A stretch of DNA of 64,000 nucleotides from Chiua virens (lineage: Eukaryota > Basidiomycota > Agaricomycetes > Boletales > Boletaceae): assembly GCA_019787685.1 (NCBI GenBank), contig JAHNUO010000010.1, forward strand, positions 930,001-994,000. Direction: 5' to 3'. The notes under the pieces are model-generated. The model was given only the letters and a program-made list of their open reading frames with translations. It ran no database searches and was not told the DNA's origin. This document shows, one piece after another, positions 24,087 through 34,243 of this stretch (the first letter of the stretch is position 1; every line of letters starts with the position of its first letter). The position numbers and the translations under genes are program-made.

Positions 24087-24690
24087 TCAAATGAAGCCAA
24101 TTGAGATAGTTTTTGTGAGCCTAGACATTGATTTACTTGTGTGGCAAGCCCAAACTTTCAACAGTGTGAAGGCTGTTCCACTGATGTGTACAGTTGCCCA
24201 TGAGCAAATGGTTCGACACAGAGATCGAGTACGGCTCTGTCGAGAGTCAAACCCTGGCATCCGTTGAATGTAGTTGCATAAGCTGGTCGCAAGGGGAACT
24301 GGCGATGGGTGACAGTCCAATCTGAAGAAGGGGGAGTGAAATTGAAGGTGATTCGCGGAATGCAGTGCGTGATGGGTGAATCAAGGAGTTGTACTTCGAT
24401 GAAGCGTCGGTGGACTGTTCATATCCATACCCACACATTGTGAACTAAGCCCTTGTTGATGGAAAGATTGCGCATAATCGAGTACACCATGTTTGGTTTG
24501 AGAGAGAGTTGGTGAGGCGGCACACCGGGATGAGATAACATAGCAAGAAAGTTGGGAGTGTGTTCTGGCGTGGATGGGGGGGGTTATCAGTTTCTTTAAT
24601 GCCATCTGAGCTGAAGAGGTAGTCTGGGGACTTGGAAGTCAGCTGAGAAAGCAAGAAAAAGTAGTAGTCACATACAAAAGGGGCCAGGGA
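24087..24690 (-). pseudogene. PIF1-type helicase C-terminal remnant
   Basis: On the minus strand the text runs SPDYLFSSDGIKE, then FLAMLSHPGVPPHQLSLKP, NLSINKGLVHNV, FNFTPPSSDWTVTHRQFPL, YATTFNGCQGLTLDRAV and EPFAHGQLYTSVEQ. This is the C-terminal half of superfamily 1B PIF1 helicases as found in Helitrons and other large fungal elements, with the conserved TFN-CQG motif (family T-K/N-x-QG) and HGQLY. The Walker A half is not present, a run of eight C near 24585 shifts frame, and a TGA follows VWVWI. It is a dead fragment. Confidence 0.7.
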
Positions 24691-24852
24691 CAGCCTCAAG
24701 ATGTTGTGTGGGGACAGGAATGCAAACAGAGAAGCAGGCAATTAGTATAGGGGTATGGAAGCAGATGATGACGTTGGATCAAAACAGAAGGTTGTCGGCA
24801 GATGCCCAAAAAGACGAAAAGAACAAAACCGAAAACCATGAAGCACTTCAAT

Positions 24853-25695
24853 TTAAGCCGTTTCACTGCATAGCTGAGACATGGATGCTTGTGTGCCCGA
24901 AAACTGTGAATCATCATTATCAGTGCCATCTGACCTCTTCCACTTGACCACCCACTTTCCCTTCCAGTCAAAGCGACCGAGGTTGTGTGATGGCAGCTTA
25001 TCATCACTTGGTAAGGCAGTACTTGCAGAGGAGCCGAACGAAAAGTCAGTCACTTGAATGAGAAATTGACTGCAACCGGTGAGATGCCCAAGCACGAAAA
25101 CTTGTTTCTCACCATCAGGCAGGGGGGTCTTTGCGAACCTTGCATGGTCAACGGGGAAAAGACAGCGAAGACGAATGAGCTGTTGTGGAGCAGCAGCGAA
25201 TGGTGCAACGTCGATGTCGAATGGACAACTGTGATCTTTACTATGTGCTTGCATGGAGCAGCACACTCTGCCAGAAATGATAAAGATGGGAGGTGGCATT
25301 GGAGCAGAGTCCTCCAATGCAAGAGGGGGCAGCAGCTCGAAAGCCTTTTAAAACTGAGGTGAAGAATGAACTGCTTTTTGCATGAGAAACACCTCATTCG
25401 CAAACACCTGCATGACAGGAAGCACCGCATTCGGGTTTGCGCCAATGGTATCCTTTACAACGACACGGCCGACACCTATGTAAATGCCATCTGGCAACGG
25501 TGCCCCATTCAAACGTGTAAAATTCAACGTCATGATCAGTGCTGGAGGGCAAAGGAATGAAACTTTCGTGCTTCCAAAATGATTTTCCGACAGCATACTG
25601 ATAGGCCCACCCTCCGTGAACGCCGAGGATTCCATGAATGCTACAAATGGAGGCCATCTGAATTGAAGAGAAGATGGAAAGCGAGAAAAAGACAA
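24853..25695 (-). CDS. Unidentified gene in the transposon's right arm
   Basis: Two exons on the minus strand. The first (25695 to about 25348) contains LNFTRLNGAPLPDGIYIGVG and RVVVKDTIGANPNAVLPVMQ. The second (about 25317-24853) contains CPFDIDVAPF, FVLGHLTGCSQFLIQVTDF and FDWKGKWVVKWKRSDGTDN. The alternating hydrophobic pattern suggests a small beta-rich domain (an OB-fold is possible), but I do not recognise a family. It lies between the helicase remnant and the right inverted repeat. Start and splice sites are approximate. Confidence 0.4.
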
Positions 25696-25699
25696 TGCA

Positions 25700-26328
25700 A
25701 AGGAAGAACTTTAGGAGGAGAGCATGATGAAATGCAGCAGAAGATGGGGAGCCGCAGGAGCACAGCTAGGAGCCACCGCACCCCCTGACAGAACGGCACT
25801 CCACATGATCAACCGATGACGCAGAGGAGTGTGAGACCGTTGCAGCGCTGTGCCGATGATGGATGATGGAAGAACAACGGAGAGGAGGAAAAGACAGTTG
25901 CAACAACGCAACACATTACAAATGTTTCGATTGCAGGGGAGCGACATGACAAAGAGCAAGGAGGGACGGCAAAAGAGAGCATGCCACAGGAGGGTCGATG
26001 ATCGATGAGCGATCGCTCCTCGCCAAAAAGAGTACTGCGAGTGACCGATCATAAGCCACCCGGCAAGCTGCGGTGCTTAATATAATAGATATAACTATGT
26101 ACTACCAAAGCCTACATCTGTCAGGTGGAAATCGAGTGCAAGTCCTTTGCAGATTTTGTTAATAAAGACATCAGTGTGTTGAAAGCCAGTTCCTTGATCA
26201 AGGATTTGGAACATCAAGCTCGGAAACGGTCGACAGCATCACTGAATGGCTGAGGATTCCTGCCGTCGAGTAAAAAACAACCCATGCCATTCCACCAAAC
26301 GTTGTGCCAATCCTCTTGGCACCCAGCA
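25700..26328. other. Gene-free stretch before the right inverted repeat
   Basis: No supported gene. Purine-rich in its first part on the plus strand. Confidence 0.35.
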
Positions 26329-26454
26329 GCGGTGTGGTGGTCAGTGTGGTGGGTCGAAATTTTGGTGTGGGCTAGATTTTTTGGCAGTCAATATTGTTTT
26401 CCCACGGTGGACCATTTTTTTCGCGATTTATTAAATGTGCAGATTTTCCACCAT
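26329..26454 (-). repeat. Right terminal inverted repeat of the KDZ element
   Basis: About 126 bp, the reverse complement of the left repeat with scattered mismatches. It ends ...GATTTTCCACCAT at 26454. Confidence 0.9.
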
Positions 26455-26462
26455 AGGATACT
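26455..26462 (+). repeat. Right target-site duplication (AGGATACT)
   Basis: Adjacent to the right inverted repeat. Differs from the left copy (GGGATACT) only at its first base. Confidence 0.75.
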
Positions 26463-27643
26463 GTATTGAATATCATTGGAAAAAAATCCACTGAACCGGC
26501 ATCGATCCACTCTGAAGTTCAATGTATTTTTCCACTGAGCTTCACAGAATCATCAACTCATATTCAGAGGTTGATTCCCTTCACTTCAGACAGATTTTTC
26601 GCTGAATCTAACAGCTGTATGCCATGAAATTCATGGTTTCCTCTGTCTGATCCCTCCAGAATTTTTGCTACATAAATTGACGTGATGGGATGAAACTACT
26701 GGTAAAGCGCAGTGCTCTCCTGCACCCTAGTGTTCCAAAAAAATACTGTAGCTATAAGGTTCGAACTCCCGACCTACCTGGACCGATGTGCACACCACTC
26801 ACACGACGCACAACCACTAGACTACAAATCCATTGATATACTATGTACCCCGGCAGTATATGTACAATATTTCAATACTTACAAACGCCCTGCCATACCA
26901 ATGACAGGCAGTGACTGAGTCGTGTCCGGCTACCGATCCGATCCGAGAATGCAGCGCTTTCTCATGTTTGTCGTTACCATCCAGTAGTGGCTAGATTGGC
27001 ACGGATAACAGACAGGACTTGAGATTTTTCATTGGATTTTTTCATTGAATTCTTACAAATCATACATTCAGTTGATCACTGAAAATAACGGGGTACATTT
27101 TCAGTGGAAAATCTCACTGAATCGAGTGATTCATTGAATGAACCACTGAAAATAGGTGGTTCTGGTATCCACAGTGAGAGTGTGTCGCTTAGAGAAGCTA
27201 CGGCTTCTCTGGATCAACTTCTGCGTGGATAGTCGCCTCCATCTCCGAGGCTCGCAAAGTTGGCTTGATACCAGTGCCTGCTGCCTGCTCCGAATGGCTA
27301 CAAGAGTGATTTTCGCCATTATTAACCACCAAGGGTAACCATCACGGCGATGGTAGCCTGTAGGTGAGGCTCGGAACAAGCACTGGCTGTGTGAGCCTAC
27401 GAGGTCATAGCAACGAATCAGCGGCGTTGGTAAGACACGTGTATGAAGTGATCAAGGCACTGCAGTAAAGAGTCATAGTACATCCGAATCCTTCTATGAT
27501 CCGACGACACCTTGCGCCCAATACATTCGAGTTAAGCAGACAAAAGATAGTGAGTACGTCAATTGCCCGGCTGTCCTCTACTCAGGCACGGGGCGAGACG
27601 ACTGAAAGTGTAATACTGACATACCAAAGGGAAGGACCAGATC
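26463..27643. other. Flank between the transposon and WD40-A
   Basis: No supported gene. The copy-B interval between HET-B and WD40-B is about 270 bp, while here the transposon-free interval is about 1.6 kb, so further DNA was inserted. It contains a tRNA-like sequence (26747-26827) and AT-rich text with many CACTGAA and TTCAGTGG motifs in both directions at 26470-26640 and 27020-27150, possibly a decayed small element. Confidence 0.4.
26747..26827 (-). repeat. tRNA-like sequence (SINE head or tRNA pseudogene)
   Basis: On the minus strand TAGTCTAGTGG fits a polymerase III A box and GAGTTCGAACC fits a B box, about 50 bases apart. Five terminal bases (TGTAG / CTACA) can pair as an acceptor stem. 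The T stem pairs poorly and no clean anticodon arm is seen, so a working tRNA is unlikely. Confidence 0.35.
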
Positions 27644-28695
27644 ATGCAGACAGTCCTTTCACCAACGCCAAGTCAAGACAAAGGAAAGCCGATTGAAATC
27701 GATGGCCATGATGTCATATTTTCAGTTATATTCCTCTCTGATGGGAAGCATATCATCAGTGGTGGCGCAGAACGAACGGTTCGACAATGGAAAGCGGACG
27801 ATGGCAAGGAGGTGGGTCCACCAATGAAGACAGGATGGGACGTCCATGACCTTGCAGCATCACGGGATGGCAAATTGGTCGTGGTCGCCATGGATGTTTG
27901 CAGGGTGGGTGTGTGGAATGCGATGAACCACCAAAGGGTGGCCGAGTACTGGCCACTGCATGGAGAGGGTGTGTTTGCGGTGGACATCTCACCAGATGGG
28001 ACAAGAATGGCGACCGGAGGGGGGGACTGGACAACCTTTGTCTCGTCGCTGTCGACCGGAAAGCATATTTTCGGAGTGCAGCACGAGTACTATGCAGTGT
28101 CTGCATCGAAATATTCACCCGATGGACACCTCATTGCTACCGCTACATGGTGGCGCGAGTCGATTCGCATCTATGACAGTCAAGATGGCCAACTCCTCGT
28201 CACCTTCCCAATTCAAGTCAGCTCACGTCTAAACCAATCCCTTGCCTGGGCTCACAATAGCAGACAACTCTTTGTCTTGTCCTACGATGGTCACGTCCAC
28301 TGCATGGATGTGGCTACCGGAACGACGCTCTCGAAATGGTCCATTTATCCTGGTGACGTGGACCGTGGGTGTATCGCCCTGGCACGTAATGGTTCCTTCG
28401 TTGTATGCTCTGCTTTATCATCAGTCTTGTTCTGGGATACCACCACACTTCAGAAAATTGGACCTGTCCTCGAGCATGATGATGTCGTCTGGTCAATGGA
28501 TATTTCAGCCGATTACAGCATCGTGACAGGTGCAGGCAAGAAAATCACTCTTTGGAATCTTCATGATTTTCTTCCCCCTGCCTACCTTGACAATGTAAGC
28601 TGAATCTAGTAGGCTCTTGGCAAATAGATTGGACAGTTTTCTGACTACGTTGACTGCAACAGACATCCCTTTCGGAGGACAACCGCGCTCATTGA
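27644..28695 (+). CDS. WD40-repeat protein, copy A
   Basis: Two exons, 27644-28594 and 28663-28695, encode about 327 residues ending SLSEDNRAH. The start MQTVLSPTPSQDKGK matches the position of the copy-B start. Repeated WD40 blades are visible: VIFSVIFLSDGKHIISGG..RTVRQW, VFAVDISPDGTRMATGGGDW, SKYSPDGHLIATATWW..IRIYD, LAWAHNSRQLFVLSYDGHVH, and VWSMDISADYSIVTGAGKKI. The protein is essentially one beta-propeller with no NACHT or other domain attached. WD40 proteins next to HET genes recall the HET-D/E recognition systems, where WD40 repeats sense partners, but here they are separate genes and any link is inference. Confidence 0.85.
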
Positions 28696-29675
28696 AGCAC
28701 TCACTTCGCCGGAACTTGAAAGAGTGTGAATGTTTGAACGAACATGTCAACGAAATGGGAGATTTGGACGAGCAGGACATTGAAGGGATGCCTCTGATCG
28801 TGTTTTATGCCAGTGATGCAATCTCTCGTGATATTTGGAAAACGTGTACATTGATAGCAAGTGATTCATTATGTAAATAGGTTTTGTCATAGTTTCCAAT
28901 CCTACGCACAGCACTTTTCTATTCAAGAGAAGCTTGATTGGTATCATACATCCTTGTCATTGACAGTCAAGGGACTGCAAACCTAATGACAACCATGCGA
29001 GCAGCAAGTTCCGAAAAGGTGTCAGTTGCTTCTGGATATTACATAGATCGATCGATTAAACTCAAGTCCGGGCGCCAGAACTGTCAATGGGGTTTGTGCC
29101 CACGAGTCGAACTACTAGTATCGTGGCTACGGTAACCTGTCCACCGTCACGCCGGTGACGCATCACTTCGTCAGAATTTGAAGTTATCTCGCCGTGATAT
29201 CAGACGCTCCTGGTGGGATATCATGGTTCCGACAGCACCGGCTTCCCACAGGTGAAGTTAGTTGATGAGTCTTTACTAATCTCTCCAAAGAAACAGATAG
29301 CCTTTGCGACTCAATTGGGAACTTGCCTCTCTCACTAGGCCAATGCCAGTGAGTCATTATCCGATCGTATTAGTTGATGCAGATGGGCCTGACAGTCTGT
29401 AGCTTATCGCGTAACCGTATCAAAAATAGGCGATGCAGACTCAGAGTAAATATGTATGCTGCACGCCCCAATGTCATAAAGCGACCTGACTCATACTTCC
29501 TTTACTCCGGATCCATTTTCGAACCTGGATCCAGTGCTGAATTGGTTTAAAGATGGGCCTATCAAGAAACACACGATCAACGTTCTGTAAAACCCTCACA
29601 TTATCATCCATTTGAAGGTTAGATCCAGAGTGAGACTCACAGAAACCAACTGACGATCGTCTCTGACCTTGACCA
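28696..29675. other. Intergenic between WD40-A and GH3-B
   Basis: No gene supported. It marks the junction between the two copies of the duplicated block. Confidence 0.4.
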
Positions 29676-30115
29676 GATGGTGGTAATGAGTACACCCACC
29701 CAACATGTTAATGCCGCTTCGACGGCTGAGCAGGTAGCTGCTCTACAGGAACGCACGAATGATATCTTGCTCAACATCATTCGGACCAACATCAACACTT
29801 AGTACCCGTCTCAACTTCTCTCAACAACAATTTTGCTCACCGGATTTCGCGGCGCTGTCTTAGTGTGCGGTGGTAGCGAGGATGACGACACATCATTAAC
29901 GAACTTCCGGACCCATGTTCCACTGTCGACCTATGACCCATACGAGCCGTTCATAAACAAACTCAAAGTGCAGCCATGCAAGGAAAAGGATGTCAAGAAT
30001 CTGTTCGCCCCTGGATTGCCAAACGTTACTTCTAAGCAAATCAAGGCATTACTTCAGCTGATAGTACCATCATACATACTGGCAGAGCCTGCACCCTTTC
30101 TTACATATATCTAGG
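29676..30115 (+). pseudogene. GH3-family 5' remnant, copy B
   Basis: Similar to the first 110 residues of GH3-A. It begins MVVMSTPTQHVNAAST, continues to ILLNIIRTNINT and hits a TAG where copy A has a glutamine codon. A further stretch (FRTHVPLSTYDPYEPFINKL) matches copy A's FRSHVPFSSYIAYKPFIDRF. Nothing after about 30115 resembles GH3, so all catalytic motifs are missing. Confidence 0.75.
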
Positions 30116-30332
30116 CACTTACTAACTTGGACCGGGAAGCAGTTGATCGGTGATAACTTGCGCCTTTACTACGGCATGAATTCTGGAACTCGGAGCGATC
30201 ATTGATGTAATGAATCACACAGCCAAACTTGGCTGTTGTGGGCCGTGTTGACGTCCAACACCGGCCCGTCTGAGCTTCAGGCTGAAACGCGGACCGCTCT
30301 CCATCATTTTGTGTACCCCTACTCAAGTGCAA

Positions 30333-32511
30333 ATGCAAGCCCACGATCAACTTGAGCCTCAGACTAGTCCATGCCAGTGCTCTCATGATCCGACACACAC
30401 TGAGGGTTCTTCACCTTCGCATCCAGGGCTCCTTGCCCCGTACAGCTTTCGTCATGGCTGGACCTTCAGGGATGAAGTCAAGAATAAAAACAAGTTCCTG
30501 TGGGAGGACCAGAGTGGAGAACAGACTCACGTTCTCGAAATTTGGCCAAAGCCCAAGGATGTGTTGGATAGTATGATACAGGTTCACGGAGGTGGATACA
30601 GTCAGTGAAGCGGAGGTAGGGAGGGTCAAGGAGAAAGAACAGGCTGAGGAGAAAATGGACGAGGAAAGGTAGGAATTTGAATCTCCACCTCAGGCTCCCT
30701 TGACCTGATCGATCTCTATGTCTAGCTCGAGTGGCCCTCTGCGGTTGTACGATTGCGAAAACATGATCTTGAAAGATCGACAAGCCTACCTTGAGGAAAC
30801 GATGGGCACCGTTCCTCCTTACGTCATAGTGTCGCAGGTTTGGGGAGTGATCAGGGAATACATGGAAATACCCACCGTCCCCTTGGCCGGTACCTATCTC
30901 TGACAAGAAGAAATGGATCGCCTATTCAGGATTTCTGCAAGAAGCAGCACTGTCAAGTGGATCTGGCTGGACATCATATGCATTAACCAATCCCGGACTC
31001 CCGAGGCGGAGATCGAGAAGGGAGAAGAGATTCCGAAGATGAAGCAGTACTATCGGGAGTCAACAGGCCTGTCTCGTGGTTCCTCATAACTACAAGATAT
31101 TCTCCTCCGCATATAACCGCGTCATGAAGATCTTGTCAAGCTTCGTAGACTCAGGGGCCTCAGTCAAGGATAATGCAAGAGCGATCTGGGATGGCATTGC
31201 CATGGTGGAAAAAGTGGCCGACGATTCCTGGTTCTGGAGAGTTTGGACATACCAAGAACAACTACTCCCAAAGAAGCACGTTCTTTTGGATGGCCAAGAA
31301 CTTTGCTTTGACAGATTGGAACGCTGCTTCGCTTGGTATTATAACATCACCAGCAATCACATTTTAGAGCAACCAAAAGATGGAAATGTCTACGAATTCA
31401 TCGACCTGGGTGGCTTCGGCTTCGAGGGTAAACCGTGGGGAAATCTCATAAATAGTTGGAAGATGAAGGCCACCCTCGAAAGGGATGGGTATATTGACTT
31501 CCTCCCCGCTGTGGCTATCACTGATCAGAGGCAATGCACATTCCCTGTCGATCGACTACTCGGGATCTATGGTCTGCTGAAAGAGGACGATAGGGTGCCA
31601 CTGAACGAGCCAAACACCGACTTTCTCGCTACGGAAAGCAAGATTCCCCGAGTTCCCTGACGGTGCACCTTCATGGCGTACTATCCGATCACCATTCTGC
31701 ACATACCTCCCCTTCCAGACAACTTGCACGACTTGAACAGCTGTGGGAGCGAACCCTGGTCAAAGCCATAGAAGAAGGGAGGGTATGGCCGCTGCTTTAC
31801 GATGGGATGGTTGCCGACGCACCAAGAGGCACAAATTGGATCCCCCGGATTACTGACAAACCCTTGTCGTCACACGAAGTCCACGATGTATGCAACCATC
31901 ATAACCGGAGAAGGGTGACGGTGACAAAAGCTGGAGTACAGTTGACTGTGAGGGTGGTAGGACGTATGAATGGGGTCAGCGTGGAAATCGGTGATGGCAA
32001 CGGAGAGATAAATAAAACGATTTCGTGCGCTTGGGCATTGGTTGCACAGGGGTTCAATGCGCAGCCAATCATGCAGATGTTCCAGGCGGCACTCGCCTCG
32101 GTGTCGCAGGATACTATCGAACACGATCGAACAAAAATAGACCAAGCTCTTCATGCGCCGTCGCTCGCTGAATGCTTCGAGATAGTGGAAGCGGAGAACC
32201 TCAGAGACAGGTTGTTTCGTGCTGGGGGCATAGCTGGATGGCACAGAGCAATATTCGCAGCACAACCCGGGCCAAGCTACTCTGGGGCCAATGGCACGTA
32301 CGTTTTCCTAGGCTGGATATGCAGTAAGAAGGCTGCGGACTCGAGGCAATGCTGGATCTTGGATGTGACAGCAGATCCACAGGGTGCCAAGCGCTGGGTG
32401 ATAGCGAACAAAACTGGGCCAAATACGTTTCACAAAATCGGTTCAGTGGTTGCCAACACACTCCCTGCTCTCACCAAGGACGATGGGTATGCGGTGGTGG
32501 TCTTGGATTAA
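30333..32511 (+). pseudogene. HET-domain protein, copy B, frameshifted
   Basis: Same layout as HET-A: exon 1 with SFRHGWTFRDEVKNKN, intron ending before 30727, then GPLRLYDC. Here the intron joins the exons in frame, unlike copy A. Compared with copy A, single-base insertions occur at about 30879-30882 (CCCC), 30917-30927, 30948 and 31062, which destroy the HET core, and the frame changes again near 31650. The rest reads well in two long stretches (31076-31660 and 31663-32511) and ends at the equivalent stop codon. Pseudogene, or a region with many assembly insertions. Confidence 0.85.
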
Positions 32512-32785
32512 GAGTGACGAGTATTGGTAGCTTGGTATCACTGATATGGAACACGCTTTCTATGTTAACCCGAAGCTTGTATAAAGTTGTACTTGTTCAT
32601 CACAAATATCGCAGAATATCAATTTATCACCGCGCTTACCTCCGAGTGAGGCACTGCTGCACTGCACACACACGTCCTCCTGCCATTGATCTGCGCCTAT
32701 TCAAATTACGCCTGAAGCCAAACAATAGTGAGTAACATGGGCGAGATGGTTGAAAGTGTAACACTGACTGGAAGAGAAGGGTCAG

Positions 32786-33831
32786 ATGGGGACAGTTCTT
32801 TCATCGAAACGAAGTCGAAACAAAGGAAAGCCGATTGAAATCGATGGCCATGATACCATATTTTCGGTCATATTCCTCCCTGATGGAAAGCATATAATCA
32901 GTGCTGGCGCGGAAAAAAAGGTTCGACAATGGAGGGTGGATAACGGTAAGGAGGTAGGTCCACCGATGGACACAACGCGCGATGTCTATGACTGTCGCGG
33001 TATCACGGGATGGCAAGCAAGGTCGTGGTCGCGATGGATGGTTATAGGGTGGGGGTGTGGAATGCGATGAACCACGAAAGGGTGGCCGTACACTGGCCAC
33101 ATGGGATGAGCGTGTATACGGTAGACATCTCACCAGATGGGACAAGAATAGTGAGCGGAGCGGGGGACTGGTCAACCTTTGTCTGGTCGTTGTCGACTGG
33201 CGAGCGCCTTTTGGAATGGCGGCACGAATACTACGCGGTGGCTGCAACGAAATATTCACCCGACGGACGCCTCGTCGCCACCGCTACGTGGTGGCGCGAC
33301 TCTGTCCGTATCTATGACAGTCAAGACGGCCAACTCCTCGCCACCTTCCCAATTCAAGTCAGCTCACGTCTAAACCAATCCCTTGCCTGGGCTCACAATA
33401 GCAGACAACTCTTTGTCTTGTCCTACGATGGCCACGTCCACGTGCATGGATGTAGCTACCTGGAACGACGCTCTCGAGTTGGTCTATTTATGACGGTGAT
33501 GTGGACCGTGGATGCATCGCCCTGGCACGCAATGGTACCTTCGTTGTATGCTCCGCTCTCTCATCAGTCTTGTTTTGGGATACCGCCACACTTCAGAGAA
33601 TTGGGTCTGTCCTCGAGCATACTGATGTTGTCTGGTCGATGGACATTTCAGCCAATTATAACATCGTGACGGGTGCAGGCAAGAAAATCACTCTTTGGAA
33701 TCTTCATGATTTTCTTCCCGCTACCTACCTTGACAATGTAAGTGAATATGCTCTTGCCGAATGTATTGGATAGTTTCTGACTACATTGACTGCAACAGAC
33801 ATCCCTTTCGGAGGACAACCGCGCTCATTGA
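32786..33831 (+). pseudogene. WD40-repeat protein, copy B, frameshifted
   Basis: Close homologue of WD40-A, starting MGTVLSSKRSRNKGK and ending at the same SEDNRAH stop after a short intron. Relative to copy A it has extra single bases near 32990, 33020 and 33440, so the propeller is split over several frames. The blades themselves are well preserved (for example the LAWAHNSRQLFVLSYDGHVH segment), so the breaks are recent or artefactual. Confidence 0.85.
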
Positions 33832-34243
33832 AGCACTCAGGTCAGACAATGCTAGGAAAAAATGGTGAACGTTTAGCGAGCAGGATGTGTTGGGATGCTT
33901 TTAAAGCACACTCTCGAGTCGCATCAGTGTATGTATGATACAGTTTTCAAGTGGTGATTCCACCGCTTGGGTGAGGTGAGGTGACGGACATTGCCACTCC
34001 CGATACTGGTGCGTTTGAGTCGATCGACTCGGAAGCCGGCTTTGGATATCATGCCGATGGTCAAGATGTTCAACCGAAAGCACCGGTGAGGCATGGGTGA
34101 AATTGAAATTCGGTACATTCGTGACTCAGACGATCTAACTTGAAGAAAAATGCTTATCATTACTATCCAATATTGGATACACATCGGCGTTCAGGTCATA
34201 CATGAGATCGTAAGGTTATCAGGAAAAGTAGACAATGACACGG
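33832..34243. other. Intergenic between WD40-B and transportin-2 (convergent)
   Basis: About 410 bp holding both 3' ends. No gene seen. Confidence 0.4.

Larger units (their letters stand above)
8421..26454 (+). mobile_element. 18-kb KDZ-class DNA transposon with TET/JBP cargo
   Basis: Delimited directly by terminal inverted repeats that start with the same 33 bases (ATGGTGGAAAATCTGCACAT...), by flanking 7/8-matching 8-bp direct repeats, and by a KDZ transposase inside. Contents in order: left repeat, GGTACC array, accessory gene A (minus), zinc-finger gene B (minus), 89-bp minisatellite, cyclin remnant (minus), TET/JBP dioxygenase (plus), CxC2/KDZ transposase (plus), second GGTACC array, PIF1 helicase remnant (minus), unidentified gene (minus), right repeat. 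Linkage of TET/JBP genes to KDZ transposons in basidiomycetes is established knowledge. The mismatched target duplication, 90%-range repeat identity and stop codons in cargo genes suggest an old, probably immobile copy. It separates HET-A from WD40-A, whose copy-B homologues remain close together. Confidence 0.88.

Noticed and set aside
26747..26827. Functional tRNA gene
   Set aside because: T stem pairs poorly and no clear anticodon arm; reported only as tRNA-like.
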